Shown: positions 17,274 to 27,233 of the stretch, in pieces
Numbering within the stretch: the stretch's first letter is position 1
Layout: each line of letters begins with the position of its first letter
Origin: Hyphomicrobium sp. 99
GTDB taxonomy: Bacteria; Pseudomonadota; Alphaproteobacteria; Rhizobiales; Hyphomicrobiaceae
Length of the DNA: 64,000 bases
NCBI RefSeq assembly: GCF_000384335.2
Contig: NZ_KQ031382.1
Span: forward strand, 3,297,545 to 3,361,544
Direction of reading: 5' to 3'
Made by a program: the position numbers and the translations under genes
Notes under the pieces: generated by a model
The model's database searches: none
What the model was told of the DNA's origin: nothing
What the model saw: the letters and a program-made list of their open reading frames with translations, nothing else

Positions 17274-18530
17274 ATGCGAGAAACCACAATCAAATGGCCA
17301 CGCGTGAACGCCGCTTGGCTCCGCTCTCCCGCGATCGAAAAAGTGTTCGCAGCGCTTGCGAAAGACGGCGCGACAACGCGCGTGGTCGGTGGCGCTGTCC
17401 GCAACACCCTGATCGATCGCCCGGTCAATGAAGTTGATATCGCGACGACGGCCATTCCGGACGAGACCATGCGGCTCGCCCGCGCCGCCGGCCTCGGCGC
17501 CTATCCGACGGGCATCGACCACGGCACCGTAACAGTCGTCGCGGACGGACAATCCTATGAAGTCACAACGCTCCGCCGCGACGTCGAGACCGACGGCCGG
17601 CACGCGGTCGTTGCCTTCACGGACGACTGGAAAGAAGACGCCTCGCGCCGCGACTTCACGATCAACGCACTCTACTGTGATCCCGACGGAACTCTCTATG
17701 ATCCGGTCGGTGGCTTCGAAGACTTACGCAAGCGTCGCGTTCGTTTCATCGGCGATGCAAAACAGCGGATACGCGAGGATTATCTTCGCATTCTGCGCTT
17801 CTTCCGTTTCAGCGCTCAATACGGAAATGGCCAGATCGATCCGACAGGCCTCGCAGCCGCAGACGAGTTGAAGGAAGGCCTGGTTCTTCTCTCCGCCGAA
17901 CGTGTTCGTGCCGAGATGCTGAAGCTCTTCGCAGCGCCGGGCGCGCCGGAAGCGCTCGACGTCATGTACAAAGCCGGCATCTTGCAACTCGCGATCCGCA
18001 CGCGCATCGAGCCTGATCGTTTCGCGCGGCTCGTCGCAATCGAAGCCGCTCTCGGCGAAGCACCGGACCCGATAACGCGTTTGGCCGCGCTCGCCGTTAT
18101 TCATCCGGGCGACGATAGGTTCCTCGCCGAGCAGCTCAGGCTCTCGAATGCAGAAGCATCGCGCATCGCCGCTGTTTTCACCGGCGAACCGGGCATCGAT
18201 CCGGAAACACCCGAAGCGACAGGCCGCGCCGCCCTCTACCGGCTCGGCCCGGAAAACTTCAAGCGGGCGGTCATGCTCGCCTGGGCGCGCACTGAAGCAT
18301 CTCCCAACGCCCCCAATTGGCGCGCCAGAGCGCTGCTGCCGGATCGCTGGAAAGCTCCGAAATTGCCTGTCTCAGGAAGCGACGTGATCGCGCTTGGCGT
18401 CGCGCCGGGACCGGCCCTCGGCGGCATTCTTAAAGCATTCGAAAGCTGGTGGATTGGGAACAATTTCCCGACCGATGCCGAACAACAATGCAACGTGCTG
18501 AAACTATTGGCGGCGAAGGCACTTGCATAG
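17274..18530 (+). CDS. cca: CCA tRNA nucleotidyltransferase
   Basis: 418-residue class II nucleotidyltransferase that adds or repairs the 3' CCA of tRNA. The head domain shows VVGGAVRNTLIDRPVNEVDIATTA with the GG and metal-binding acid pattern, RRDFTINALYCDPDGTLYDPVGG, and RIREDYLRILRFFRF for nucleotide selection. No HD phosphohydrolase domain is obvious. Third gene of the Nudix-DUF6111-cca set, an order seen in related alphaproteobacteria as far as I recall. Confidence 0.94.
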   Translation: MRETTIKWPRVNAAWLRSPAIEKVFAALAKDGATTRVVGGAVRNTLIDRPVNEVDIATTAIPDETMRLARAAGLGAYPTGIDHGTVTVVADGQSYEVTTLRRDVETDGRHAVVAFTDDWKEDASRRDFTINALYCDPDGTLYDPVGGFEDLRKRRVRFIGDAKQRIREDYLRILRFFRFSAQYGNGQIDPTGLAAADELKEGLVLLSAERVRAEMLKLFAAPGAPEALDVMYKAGILQLAIRTRIEPDRFARLVAIEAALGEAPDPITRLAALAVIHPGDDRFLAEQLRLSNAEASRIAAVFTGEPGIDPETPEATGRAALYRLGPENFKRAVMLAWARTEASPNAPNWRARALLPDRWKAPKLPVSGSDVIALGVAPGPALGGILKAFESWWIGNNFPTDAEQQCNVLKLLAAKALA

Positions 18531-18627
18531 CTAAGCATCAAATTTCACTTCACGTTGGCTTTTGCTCAAGCTAAGTTCCCCACCGTTGCGGGGTCAGCCG
18601 TTTGTATTGCGTTGAGGAAATGCCCTG

Positions 18628-18861
18628 ATGGACACCATCGGTCCCGAGCGCGAGCGTTCGCTCAAGTTCGTCCAAGTTGTCTTCGCTATTCTAGCTCTTC
18701 TCAGCCTTATCTCAGCACTCGCCGTTTCGACTCGCGGAGTCGATCTGGGATTGCCTGAATCATCGACGTATCCGATCGCGCTGGCATTTCTTATCGTCGG
18801 CGCCATCGACACGGCTCTGTTGTTTGCGTGGGAACGGATCTCCCAACGCATAGAGCTGTAG
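18628..18861 (+). CDS. Small two-span membrane protein
   Basis: 77 residues with two hydrophobic segments (VVFAILALLSLISALAVS and YPIALAFLIVGAIDTALLFAW). The ATG is preceded by TTGAGGAAATGCCCTG, giving a good GAGGAA ribosome-binding site. No domain recognised. Confidence 0.6.
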   Translation: MDTIGPERERSLKFVQVVFAILALLSLISALAVSTRGVDLGLPESSTYPIALAFLIVGAIDTALLFAWERISQRIEL

Positions 18862-18876
18862 AATTGAAGGTCAGCC

Positions 18877-18949
18877 GCTGGGCGAGCTTTAGCTCCATGC
18901 CCGGCGGTCCCGCCTTTGGCCGGCTCCGCGCAAGCGGATTCACCCAGCG
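18877..18949. repeat. Degenerate, expanded copy of the 41-bp GCCGG hairpin element
   Basis: The core GCCGG-CTCCGC-GCAA-GCGGA is present at 18919-18938 and is followed by TTCACCCAGCG. The matching outer arm CGCTGGGCGA lies 35 bp further upstream than in the regular copies. It occupies the intergenic stretch before plcP. Confidence 0.45.
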
Positions 18950-19051
18950 CCGACAAAAAGCCTCGCCTAGCTACAGATTTCATCGACTGGTCTTGGTAAA
19001 TCCAGGCTAGCGCTAACTTTTACAACTCGCATTTGAAGCTGCCGCAGGCCT

Positions 19052-19069
19052 TCGTCACACGCCTGTAAC
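19052..19069 (+). promoter_or_regulatory. Weak Pho-box-like sequence upstream of plcP-btaAB
   Basis: TCGTCAC-N4-CTGTAAC has the 11-bp half-site spacing of the PhoB consensus CTGTCAT-N4-CTGTCAT and matches 9 of its 14 fixed bases. It lies about 73 bp before the plcP start. The match is modest; the gene content downstream is what makes it worth noting. Confidence 0.35.
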
Positions 19070-19141
19070 ATGAATCCCGTCCTACGTTTTACATGAAAGC
19101 TTAGTCGCTTTTATGGGAAGCGTACTGACTGGGGGCCGACC

Positions 19142-19951
19142 TTGAGCGCACCGAACCCGGAACACCTCGAATACCGAGCCGTCTTCATTTCCGACATTCA
19201 CCTCGGGATGCGCAATTCGCAAGCGACAGCTCTTCTCGACTTCCTGAAAACAGTCGAATGCCAGGACCTCTATCTGGTCGGCGATATCGTCGATTTCTGG
19301 AAGGTGCGCCGCGGTCCCCACTGGCCGCAGAGCCATAACGATGTCCTGCAGAAGCTCTTACGCAAATCGCGAAAGGGTACGCGCGTTGTCTTCATTCCCG
19401 GCAATCACGACGACGGCTTGCGCGACTATACCGGCATGAACTTCGGCGGCGTCGAACTTCGCCGCGATGCCGTGCACGAAGGCGCCAACGGCAAGCGCTA
19501 TCTCGTTCTGCATGGCGATGAATTCGATGTCGTCGTTCGCTACGCCCGCTGGCTTGCGTTCCTCGGCGACCGTTCCTACGACGCCGCCCTCGCACTCAAC
19601 GTGCCGCTGAACTTCATGCGCCGCATGCTCGGCCTCGGACACTGGTCGCTATCGGCGTTCCTGAAACACAAGGTGAAAAGCGCCGTCAATTACATCGGCG
19701 AGTTCGAAGAAGCTCTCGCCGGCGAAGCCCGCCGCCGCGACACGCAGGGCCTCATCTGCGGCCACATCCACCACGCCAACGAACGCATGATCGACGGCAT
19801 CCACTACCTGAATTGCGGCGACTGGGTCGAAAGCTGCACCGCCATAGGCGAGCGCTTCGACGGCCAATTCGAAATCATCCGTTGGAAGGAACATCTGGCC
19901 GCCCGCGGTTCGCAGGCGCCTTCAGGCCGTTGGTTCATCGAAGCGGCATAG
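19142..19951 (+). CDS. plcP: Metallophosphoesterase, probable phospholipase C of phosphate-stress lipid remodelling (PlcP type)
   Basis: 269 residues, calcineurin-like fold with complete metal motifs: ISDIHLG near residue 18, LVGDIVDFW, IPGNHDD, LHGDEFD and ICGHIHH. Automated labels for such proteins are often UDP-2,3-diacylglucosamine hydrolase, but the body (WPQSHNDVLQKLLRKSRKGT, VKSAVNYIGEFEEALAGEARR, LNCGDWVESCTA) resembles the rhizobial PlcP group, and btaA-btaB follow directly. It would cut the head group from phospholipids, supplying diacylglycerol for BtaA. The start is TTG, preceded by GGGGG. LpxH activity remains the alternative. Confidence 0.8.
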   Translation: MSAPNPEHLEYRAVFISDIHLGMRNSQATALLDFLKTVECQDLYLVGDIVDFWKVRRGPHWPQSHNDVLQKLLRKSRKGTRVVFIPGNHDDGLRDYTGMNFGGVELRRDAVHEGANGKRYLVLHGDEFDVVVRYARWLAFLGDRSYDAALALNVPLNFMRRMLGLGHWSLSAFLKHKVKSAVNYIGEFEEALAGEARRRDTQGLICGHIHHANERMIDGIHYLNCGDWVESCTAIGERFDGQFEIIRWKEHLAARGSQAPSGRWFIEAA

Positions 19952-19989
19952 TTGCGAGTTTCGGGCGGCCGGCTCGCGTGTCGTCCCTC

Positions 19990-20030
19990 GTTTTGGGCGG
20001 CCGGCACGCGGAACGCGTGTCGCCCAAAAC
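19990..20030. repeat. 41-bp GCCGG hairpin element, copy between plcP and btaA
   Basis: Outer arms GTTTTGGGCG and CGCCCAAAAC enclose GCCGG, inner arms CACGCG and CGCGTG around GAA, and a single T. A damaged relative lies just before it (about 19961-19990). It sits within the plcP-btaA spacer and would be transcribed if these genes form an operon. Confidence 0.85.
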
Positions 20031-20050
20031 AAACAAAACGGAGATCTCCC

Positions 20051-21295
20051 TTGAACGCCACCGCCAAAGTTTTTGAGCCGACGAGTTCCGATCTCTTGAG
20101 CGAAGCAGTTCACCAGAACAGCGCTTTGAGCCCGGCCGGCATACTCGAACGCACTTTCACGTTCGCATTCCGCTCGATGGTCTATCCGCAGATCTGGGAA
20201 GATCCGCGCGCCGATATGGAAGCGCTCGAACTCACGCCGCAAAGCCGGATGCTCACGATTGCCTCGGGCGGCTGCAACGTCATGAGCTACCTGACCGCGA
20301 ACCCGGCCCGCATTTACGCGATCGACCTCAACGAAACGCACATCGCGCTGTTGAAGCTGAAACTTGCCGCCGCTCAGCACCTGCCGAACCACGCAACGTT
20401 CTTTCGCTTTTTCGGCGCCGCCAACGACCGCCGCAATGTCGCGCTCTATAACGATCTCATCGCCCAGCACCTCGACGCGGATACGCGGAGCTATTGGGAA
20501 GGCCGCGATCTGACGGGCCGCCGCCGCATCTCGCGCTTCGCCCGCAACTTCTATCACTACGGACTGCTCGGACGATTCATCGCCACCGGACATCTCGCGG
20601 CCCGCGTGTTCGGCGCAAACCCGAAACGCATTCTGGATGCCCGCAACATCGACGAGCAGCGCGAAATCTTCGCCCGCGAAGTCGCCCCCGCCTTCGATCA
20701 TCCCGTGTTGCGCTGGATCACATCGAACCGCGCCTCGCTCTTTGGCTTGGGCATTCCGCCGGTGCAATACGATGCGTTGTCGAACGGGGGCACCCGCACC
20801 ATGGCCGATGTTCTGAAGGAACGCGCCGAGCGCTTGGCAACCGGCTTCGATCTGAAAGACAACTATTTCGCCTGGCAGGCGTTCGGCCGCAGCTACGCGG
20901 CACAAGGCGAAGGCCCCTGCCCGCCCTACCTCGACAAGTCGAACTTCATGGCCGTCAAGGCCCGCGCCGGCCGGGTCAACGTCGTCCACGACAACATGAT
21001 CCGCTTCCTGTCGAACGAACCGGCAGACAGCCTCGACCGCTACGTGTTGCTCGACGCACAGGACTGGATGGACGACGCCGCGCTCAATTCGCTCTGGCGT
21101 GAGATCACCCGCACGGCTCGCGCGGGCGCCCGTGTCATCTTCCGCACCGCAGGCGAGGAAAGCATTCTCCCCGGCCGCGTCTCGGATGCCATCCTGAACC
21201 AGTGGACCTACGACGCCGCGAAATCGGCCGAGATCCACAACAAGGATCGGTCCGCGATCTACGGCGGCTTCCACCTCTACGTCAAAACCGCATGA
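20051..21295 (+). CDS. btaA: S-adenosylmethionine:diacylglycerol 3-amino-3-carboxypropyltransferase
   Basis: 414 residues from a TTG with GGAGAT five bases upstream. DUF3419 family. Seen: FRSMVYPQIWEDPRADMEAL, LTIASGGCNVMSYL as the SAM-binding glycine-rich motif, AIDLNETHIALLKLKLAA, then LSNEPADSLDRYVLLDAQDWMDD and RTAGEESILPGR. BtaA transfers the aminocarboxypropyl group of SAM to diacylglycerol, the first step to the betaine lipid DGTS. Length agrees with known BtaA. The stop overlaps the btaB start (ATGA). Confidence 0.92.
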   Translation: MNATAKVFEPTSSDLLSEAVHQNSALSPAGILERTFTFAFRSMVYPQIWEDPRADMEALELTPQSRMLTIASGGCNVMSYLTANPARIYAIDLNETHIALLKLKLAAAQHLPNHATFFRFFGAANDRRNVALYNDLIAQHLDADTRSYWEGRDLTGRRRISRFARNFYHYGLLGRFIATGHLAARVFGANPKRILDARNIDEQREIFAREVAPAFDHPVLRWITSNRASLFGLGIPPVQYDALSNGGTRTMADVLKERAERLATGFDLKDNYFAWQAFGRSYAAQGEGPCPPYLDKSNFMAVKARAGRVNVVHDNMIRFLSNEPADSLDRYVLLDAQDWMDDAALNSLWREITRTARAGARVIFRTAGEESILPGRVSDAILNQWTYDAAKSAEIHNKDRSAIYGGFHLYVKTA

Positions 21296-21954
21296 CCTCT
21301 GCGATGACCGACACGGCCGCAAGCGCGATGGATGGCATGTATCGCCACCAGCGCTACATCTACGATCTGACGCGCCGCTACTATCTCCTCGGCCGCGATC
21401 AGCTGATTGAAGAGATCAGGCCGCCGGTCGCCGGATCGGTGCTCGAGATCGGATGCGGAACGGCGCGCAACCTGCTGCGCGCCGCGCACCTCTATCCGGC
21501 CGTGCAGTTCTACGGTCTCGACGTATCCGAAGAGATGCTGAAAACGGCACGCGCCGCCATCGATCGCAGCCCCGCCCGGGATGCCATATCGGTCGCGCAG
21601 GCCGACGCCACGACGTTTTCCGCGGCGGAACTCTTCGGCGTCAAAAAGTTCGACAGGATTTTCATTTCCTACGCGCTGTCGATGATTCCGCCCTGGGAAG
21701 CCGTGATCGACCGCGCCATCCTGCAGCTCGCCCCGCGTGGAGAACTGCACATCGTCGATTTCGGCACAATGCAATCGATGCCTAAGCTTCCGCGCAGCGC
21801 CATGCGCGCATGGCTCGCCCGTTTCAGCGTCACACCGCGGCTTGATCTCGAAAGCGTCGTTCGTGAAGCCGCAAAACACCATGGCCGAACGGCAGCGTTC
21901 AGTCAGGGCCGCTTCGATTACTCCGCGCTCGCGCGCATCGGCGCCAAAATCTGA
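21292..21954 (+). CDS. btaB: Diacylglycerylhomoserine N-methyltransferase
   Basis: 220 residues, class I SAM methyltransferase. The N-terminal MDGMYRHQRYIYDLTRRYYLLGRD is typical of BtaB; the SAM site is VLEIGCGTARNL, followed by YGLDVSEEMLKTAR and the motif-II/III region FISYALSMIPPW. It would trimethylate diacylglycerylhomoserine to DGTS. It starts within the btaA stop codon, indicating coupling. Confidence 0.92.
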   Translation: MTSAMTDTAASAMDGMYRHQRYIYDLTRRYYLLGRDQLIEEIRPPVAGSVLEIGCGTARNLLRAAHLYPAVQFYGLDVSEEMLKTARAAIDRSPARDAISVAQADATTFSAAELFGVKKFDRIFISYALSMIPPWEAVIDRAILQLAPRGELHIVDFGTMQSMPKLPRSAMRAWLARFSVTPRLDLESVVREAAKHHGRTAAFSQGRFDYSALARIGAKI

Positions 21955-21970
21955 TCGGCTTCTTTGACGC

Positions 21971-22153
21971 TCAGCTGAGGCCCGGCCCGCGCAGCTCCCT
22001 GAGCGCAGATTCAATGCGCCGCCAATCGTCAGCGAGCTTCTTATCTCCGGTCTGAGCGTACCGCCGCACCATCTCCGCCGCCTCCGCCAGCGCCTTGGGT
22101 CCGTGAGATCCATAGAGCTTGCGGGCATGATCATGGATTTCGACCGCATTCAT
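21971..22153 (-). CDS. Small conserved helical protein
   Basis: 60 residues, predicted all helix: EIHDHARKLYGSHGPKALAEAAEMVRRYAQTGDKK then DDWRRIESALREL. Coding is supported by a Gly-Pro-rich turn between amphipathic helices and a GAGG site (GCCGAGGAGGCTCAGCC) before the ATG. Short proteins of this type are common in Hyphomicrobiales. No function known. Convergent with btaB, 16 bp away. Confidence 0.65.
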   Translation of the reverse strand: MNAVEIHDHARKLYGSHGPKALAEAAEMVRRYAQTGDKKLADDWRRIESALRELRGPGLS

Positions 22154-22281
22154 GGCTGAGCCTCCTCGGCTATTCCAATGTTCGACGAACTTCGTCGTCT
22201 GCTCTCAATCCCCTCAAATCAGGAACCGCCCATGAGGTTCCCCATCACGTTCACCAGCTCAGCCCCGTTTAAGACCCGCGC

Positions 22282-22312
22282 AAAAGCCCCGGCTCTCGCT
22301 GCCGGGGCTTCC
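22282..22312 (-). terminator. Rho-independent terminator after the Ala/Glu-rich protein
   Basis: On the minus strand, AAGCCCCGGCAGCGAGAGCCGGGGCTTTTG forms a strong hairpin followed by T residues, 27 bp past the stop codon at 22339. Confidence 0.8.
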
Positions 22313-22338
22313 GTCGAAAGAGTGACCCCAAAGATCCT

Positions 22339-23037
22339 TTAAGAAGCACTTGAAGTTGTAGTCGCAGCCTCTGAAGGCCCGGCAGCCCCATTGGCGACGA
22401 TCGCAGCGACCAACGGTTTGTCTTCAGCTGGGATTTCGATCGCAGCCGCTGGTGCTTCCGTTGCCTCAGACGCTTCAGGCGCAGCAGCTTCCGCTGCCGG
22501 TGCCTCAGGCTCCGCAGCCGGCTCGGCAGCTGCAGCTTCAGCCGCAGGAGCTTCCGCGACCGGAGCCTCCTCCGCCGGAGCCTCAGATGCTGGCGCCGCT
22601 TCCTCGGCAACAGCTTCGGCGACCGGCGCCTCAGAAGATGCCTCGGCCGCGGGTGCCTCTTCGGCAGCGACCTCGGCTGGCGCTTGAGCAGCCTCAGCGG
22701 CCACCTCGGCTGCAGCCTCCGGAGCTGCCTCAGGAGCGGCTTCCGCGACAGCCCCCTCTGCGGCAGCTTCTGCTGGAGCAGCCGCCTCTACGGCCTCTGC
22801 AGCGGCTTCTGGAGCGGCTTCAGCAGCCGCCTCAGCCACAACCTCCGGAGCTGCCTCAGCCGCCGGTTCAGCGGCAGCGGCTGGCGCCTCTGCAGCAGCA
22901 GATGGACTGATTACTTCCGAAAGCTCGCCGATAGCTCTTTCGACGGCTTTCATGGCTTTGAAGTCCGACGACGCCTCAATGCGCGCTCGAACATCGTCGT
23001 GTAAGGTCTTGAGCTTGGACAGGATATCGGCCGACAT
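22339..23037 (-). CDS. Low-complexity Ala/Glu/Pro-rich protein
   Basis: 232 residues. The first ~43 residues look like an ordinary small helical domain (SADILSKLKTLHDDVRARIE, MKAVERAIGELSEVI). Residues ~44-205 are almost only Ala, Glu and Pro in short units such as AAEAAPE, with no Lys or Arg, making a long acidic extended segment. The last ~25 residues (EDKPLVAAIVANGAAGP) regain complexity. No signal peptide. A spacer or phase-behaviour segment is possible; nothing fixes the function. It has its own terminator. Confidence 0.75.
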   Translation of the reverse strand: MSADILSKLKTLHDDVRARIEASSDFKAMKAVERAIGELSEVISPSAAAEAPAAAAEPAAEAAPEVVAEAAAEAAPEAAAEAVEAAAPAEAAAEGAVAEAAPEAAPEAAAEVAAEAAQAPAEVAAEEAPAAEASSEAPVAEAVAEEAAPASEAPAEEAPVAEAPAAEAAAAEPAAEPEAPAAEAAAPEASEATEAPAAAIEIPAEDKPLVAAIVANGAAGPSEAATTTSSAS

Positions 23038-23288
23038 CTATTCTTCCCTTTGTCTTGGTGTTCAGAGAAAAAGCATCCCCTTCGTCTGCGCATGACTGTT
23101 CATGCGGACGCTCGTCTTCAGATTTTGCAGTAATGCGCAAGAATAAATGTACAGGAATTCTGCGCGCCGCGAACCGGTGCGACAGACTGTACACAGCTAT
23201 AAATTGAGCACTGGCCAGTTAGGGGGTGGAGAGATTCCCCTCATGCCTCTGGCGCGGTAGGGTCGCCAGGAGTCACGTGGGGGATCCG

Positions 23289-23969
23289 ATGTCGAGACCA
23301 GCGGTTAAGCCTTGGGGGTTCTTTTCTCGTCTCAAAGAAGCGTGGGAAGCGTTTGGGTGGCTCCTCACTCTCGCTTTTGGAACGGGAGCGATGAGTGCAT
23401 TCCTGGCCTGGACCAACTCCTTCCAGCTCCCTTGGTATCAGATACTCTTCTTCGCGGTGACTACCACTTGCCTCGTCGCAATCGCATTCGTCCATGTCAC
23501 CGAATACATGCGGACGCATTCGATTGAGCGTGCTTTCCGGCTCAAAAACCTGTCGCCGAGTTCCATAGGGGACGATACGGCGACAAACAAATACGTCGTC
23601 GGCTTGGCAGGATTTCTGGAGAACCGTTCCATTCATCCGCTTTTCATGAAGATCGAACGAGGCTCCATCACCTTACAAGGAAGGTCCCCGGAGAGAATGG
23701 AGTTACCTAAGGGTGTGCTGGAAGTTCAAGCGGGAGACGCCGCTCGCATAGGCTTCCCATTAATCTCTCAGCTTGATATCGGCCAGCCGATTACAGGCCG
23801 CTTTACCGTGGGAGTGAGATTTGGTCGAAGCAAAGACGGCCTGACGCATTTTTATTACACGGAGGGGGATGTTTTGATTACCATCATCCGCGACGGAGCG
23901 CAGGCGATAGTTCAGCTGAACGATTCAATTACAGAAGCCGTCTACGGACGAGCGGCGGAAAATTGGTGA
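23289..23969 (+). CDS. Two-span membrane protein with a soluble C-terminal domain, unknown
   Basis: 226 residues from an ATG preceded by GGGGGATCCG. Two hydrophobic helices (LLTLAFGTGAMSAFLAW, ILFFAVTTTCLVAIAFVHV) lead into a domain of about 140 residues that looks beta-rich (KIERGSITLQGR, TGRFTVGVRFGRSKD, DVLITIIRDGAQAIVQ). No relatives recognised. Base and codon use look less biased than in neighbouring genes, which may mean later acquisition. Confidence 0.65.
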   Translation: MSRPAVKPWGFFSRLKEAWEAFGWLLTLAFGTGAMSAFLAWTNSFQLPWYQILFFAVTTTCLVAIAFVHVTEYMRTHSIERAFRLKNLSPSSIGDDTATNKYVVGLAGFLENRSIHPLFMKIERGSITLQGRSPERMELPKGVLEVQAGDAARIGFPLISQLDIGQPITGRFTVGVRFGRSKDGLTHFYYTEGDVLITIIRDGAQAIVQLNDSITEAVYGRAAENW

Positions 23970-24025
23970 AAAGCATTGTCCCGAGGCAAATACCTCTCGC
24001 TTGAATAGGCCCGCAAAGCGCACCC

Positions 24026-24829
24026 CTAACCAAGCCCCACCGTCTCCTTCACTGAAGGCAACAACGCTTCCACCCGCTCGGCCAGCCATCCTGATTTCGG
24101 CAGGCTAAGTCCGTTGCGGCCTTCAAACGTAGATCGCCAGAGATGCACGCAGACCGTTTCAGGCGTGATGAGCGACTCGATGAAGCCCGGCTCGAAGACG
24201 CGCGTGATCGCAGGCCCTCTGATCGGGATCGGATAAAGAACCTCCCTGGGGAGCGCGAGGCGATCGACCCCGCAAAGCTCCGCGAAGTACGTCAGCGCCG
24301 CCGGTCCGTATTTGGGCGCAGGAAGACGAACGCCGACTGCCGCAGCGCCAATGCCTTTTATAAGCCGGCTGCATTTCGTCGGCCACGGCATCCAGGGCAT
24401 CACAAAACGATGCATCGGCCGCTTCCGGCAAAAAGCCAGGTATCGCTTGAGAAGTTCGCTATCGGGCGGCAGGCGAAGAACGGAATTGCCGATCCGGTCC
24501 TCATTCTGCCAACCGAACACATATTCGGATCTTGGAAGCGGCTGGATGAAGATCACATCGAGATCGGTCCAGGTCCCGCATCCTTGCGCGATGCCCTCGA
24601 GCCGAAAGAAATCGGAAAGGTGCGCGACGCCCAACCCGAGAACCTCGTCTCTTTTGGCGGTACTGAAGATCGAGGCGGCATCGAGAACGCGGCAGCCGAG
24701 CTTGGCTGCCAATTTTTCCCGGTTGTCATAGGTGAAAACCATGAGATCTTCACCAATGGCCTTCGCCGACGCAACGCAAAGGCGCTCCATCCAGGTCACG
24801 TGACCGGACCAAAAGGAAAAAAGCATCAA
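24026..24829 (-). CDS. DXD-type glycosyltransferase (GT32-like)
   Basis: 267 residues. It opens with FSFWSGHVTWMERLCVASA, then LGVAHLSDFFRLEGIAQGCGTWTDLDVIFIQPL: the acceptor-side SDFFRL and the TDLDV DXD motif are typical of the sugar-binding DXD glycosyltransferases (Gly_transf_sug, OCH1-like). The C-terminal VCVHLWRS is also characteristic. Probably adds a sugar to a surface glycan; donor and acceptor unknown. Isolated from the larger glycan region at 53-60 kb. Confidence 0.75.
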   Translation of the reverse strand: MMLFSFWSGHVTWMERLCVASAKAIGEDLMVFTYDNREKLAAKLGCRVLDAASIFSTAKRDEVLGLGVAHLSDFFRLEGIAQGCGTWTDLDVIFIQPLPRSEYVFGWQNEDRIGNSVLRLPPDSELLKRYLAFCRKRPMHRFVMPWMPWPTKCSRLIKGIGAAAVGVRLPAPKYGPAALTYFAELCGVDRLALPREVLYPIPIRGPAITRVFEPGFIESLITPETVCVHLWRSTFEGRNGLSLPKSGWLAERVEALLPSVKETVGLG

Positions 24830-24999
24830 AGAATTCCGCGAAATATTTGACTACGGATTAATCACGAGAATCGGCCTTGAACAAATGACAATCCGCGTCT
24901 GCATATTTCCGCGAGCAAATGTTTGAGGAAAACCTGGAATTCACCCGCTTCCGCCTCTGCTCATTTGAGGCATCGACCCTCCTAAAATTCTCGCTCACA

Positions 25000-25030
25000 A
25001 AAAAAGCCCCGCATCGCTGCGGGGCTTTCT
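25000..25030 (-). terminator. Rho-independent terminator of groESL
   Basis: Minus-strand AAAGCCCCGCAGCGATGCGGGGCTTTTTTTG: a 10-bp GC-rich stem with a T run, about 70 bp past groEL. Confidence 0.88.
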
Positions 25031-25097
25031 GATTTCTGACTTCGCCGAGGGGGACAACTCCTCGAGGGAGTTGCACGGCGCGGAGGCCAAAACTTCC

Positions 25098-26756
<1,659 letters not shown>

Positions 26757-26779
26757 CTAAGCTGTGGGGGGAGAAATTA

Positions 26780-27094
26780 TTAAGCTGCGGCCTTGGACTT
26801 GGCGGGAGCCGAGAGCACGCCGAGAATGTCGCTCTCCTTCATGATCAGGAGATCTTCGCCGTCGATCTTGACCTCGCTGCCCGACCACTTGCCGAACAGA
26901 ACACGGTCGCCAACCTTGACGTCGAGTGGGTTGACCTTACCCGCTTCGTCGCGAGCGCCGGGACCAACAGCAACGACTTCGCCCTGCTGCGGCTTTTCCT
27001 TGGCGGTATCTGGGATGATGATGCCGCCAGCGGTTTTCGACTCTTCCTCGATACGTTTCACGACAACACGATCGTGGAGCGGACGGAACGTCAT
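26780..27094 (-). CDS. groES: Co-chaperonin GroES
   Basis: 104 residues. Starts [14 protein letters not shown]; has the mobile loop [19 protein letters not shown] and the roof/dome region [25 protein letters not shown]. The usual Val-Lys tail is replaced by PAKSKAAA, making it slightly longer than the E. coli protein. Driven with groEL from a promoter carrying a CIRCE element. Confidence 0.98.
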   Translation of the reverse strand: MTFRPLHDRVVVKRIEEESKTAGGIIIPDTAKEKPQQGEVVAVGPGARDEAGKVNPLDVKVGDRVLFGKWSGSEVKIDGEDLLIMKESDILGVLSAPAKSKAAA

Positions 27095-27233
27095 GGGACT
27101 AACCTCATGATTTGATGAACAATTCTAGAGCTCGCGGCTCGGGGGCCGATTGACCGGCAGCTGAACGCTCGTCCGGCTAAACCGTGACCGGCTCCTATAA
27201 AGCCCGAGCACGTGAGCTATATGCGGCCGCCTG

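Noticed and set aside
19142..19951. LpxH (lipid A) assignment for the metallophosphoesterase
   Set aside because: Metal motifs fit both, but the body of the protein and the btaAB context favour PlcP; kept as an alternative in the entry.
19922..21322. 466-codon frame opposite btaA
   Set aside because: Shadow frame; btaA on the plus strand is full length with a ribosome-binding site.
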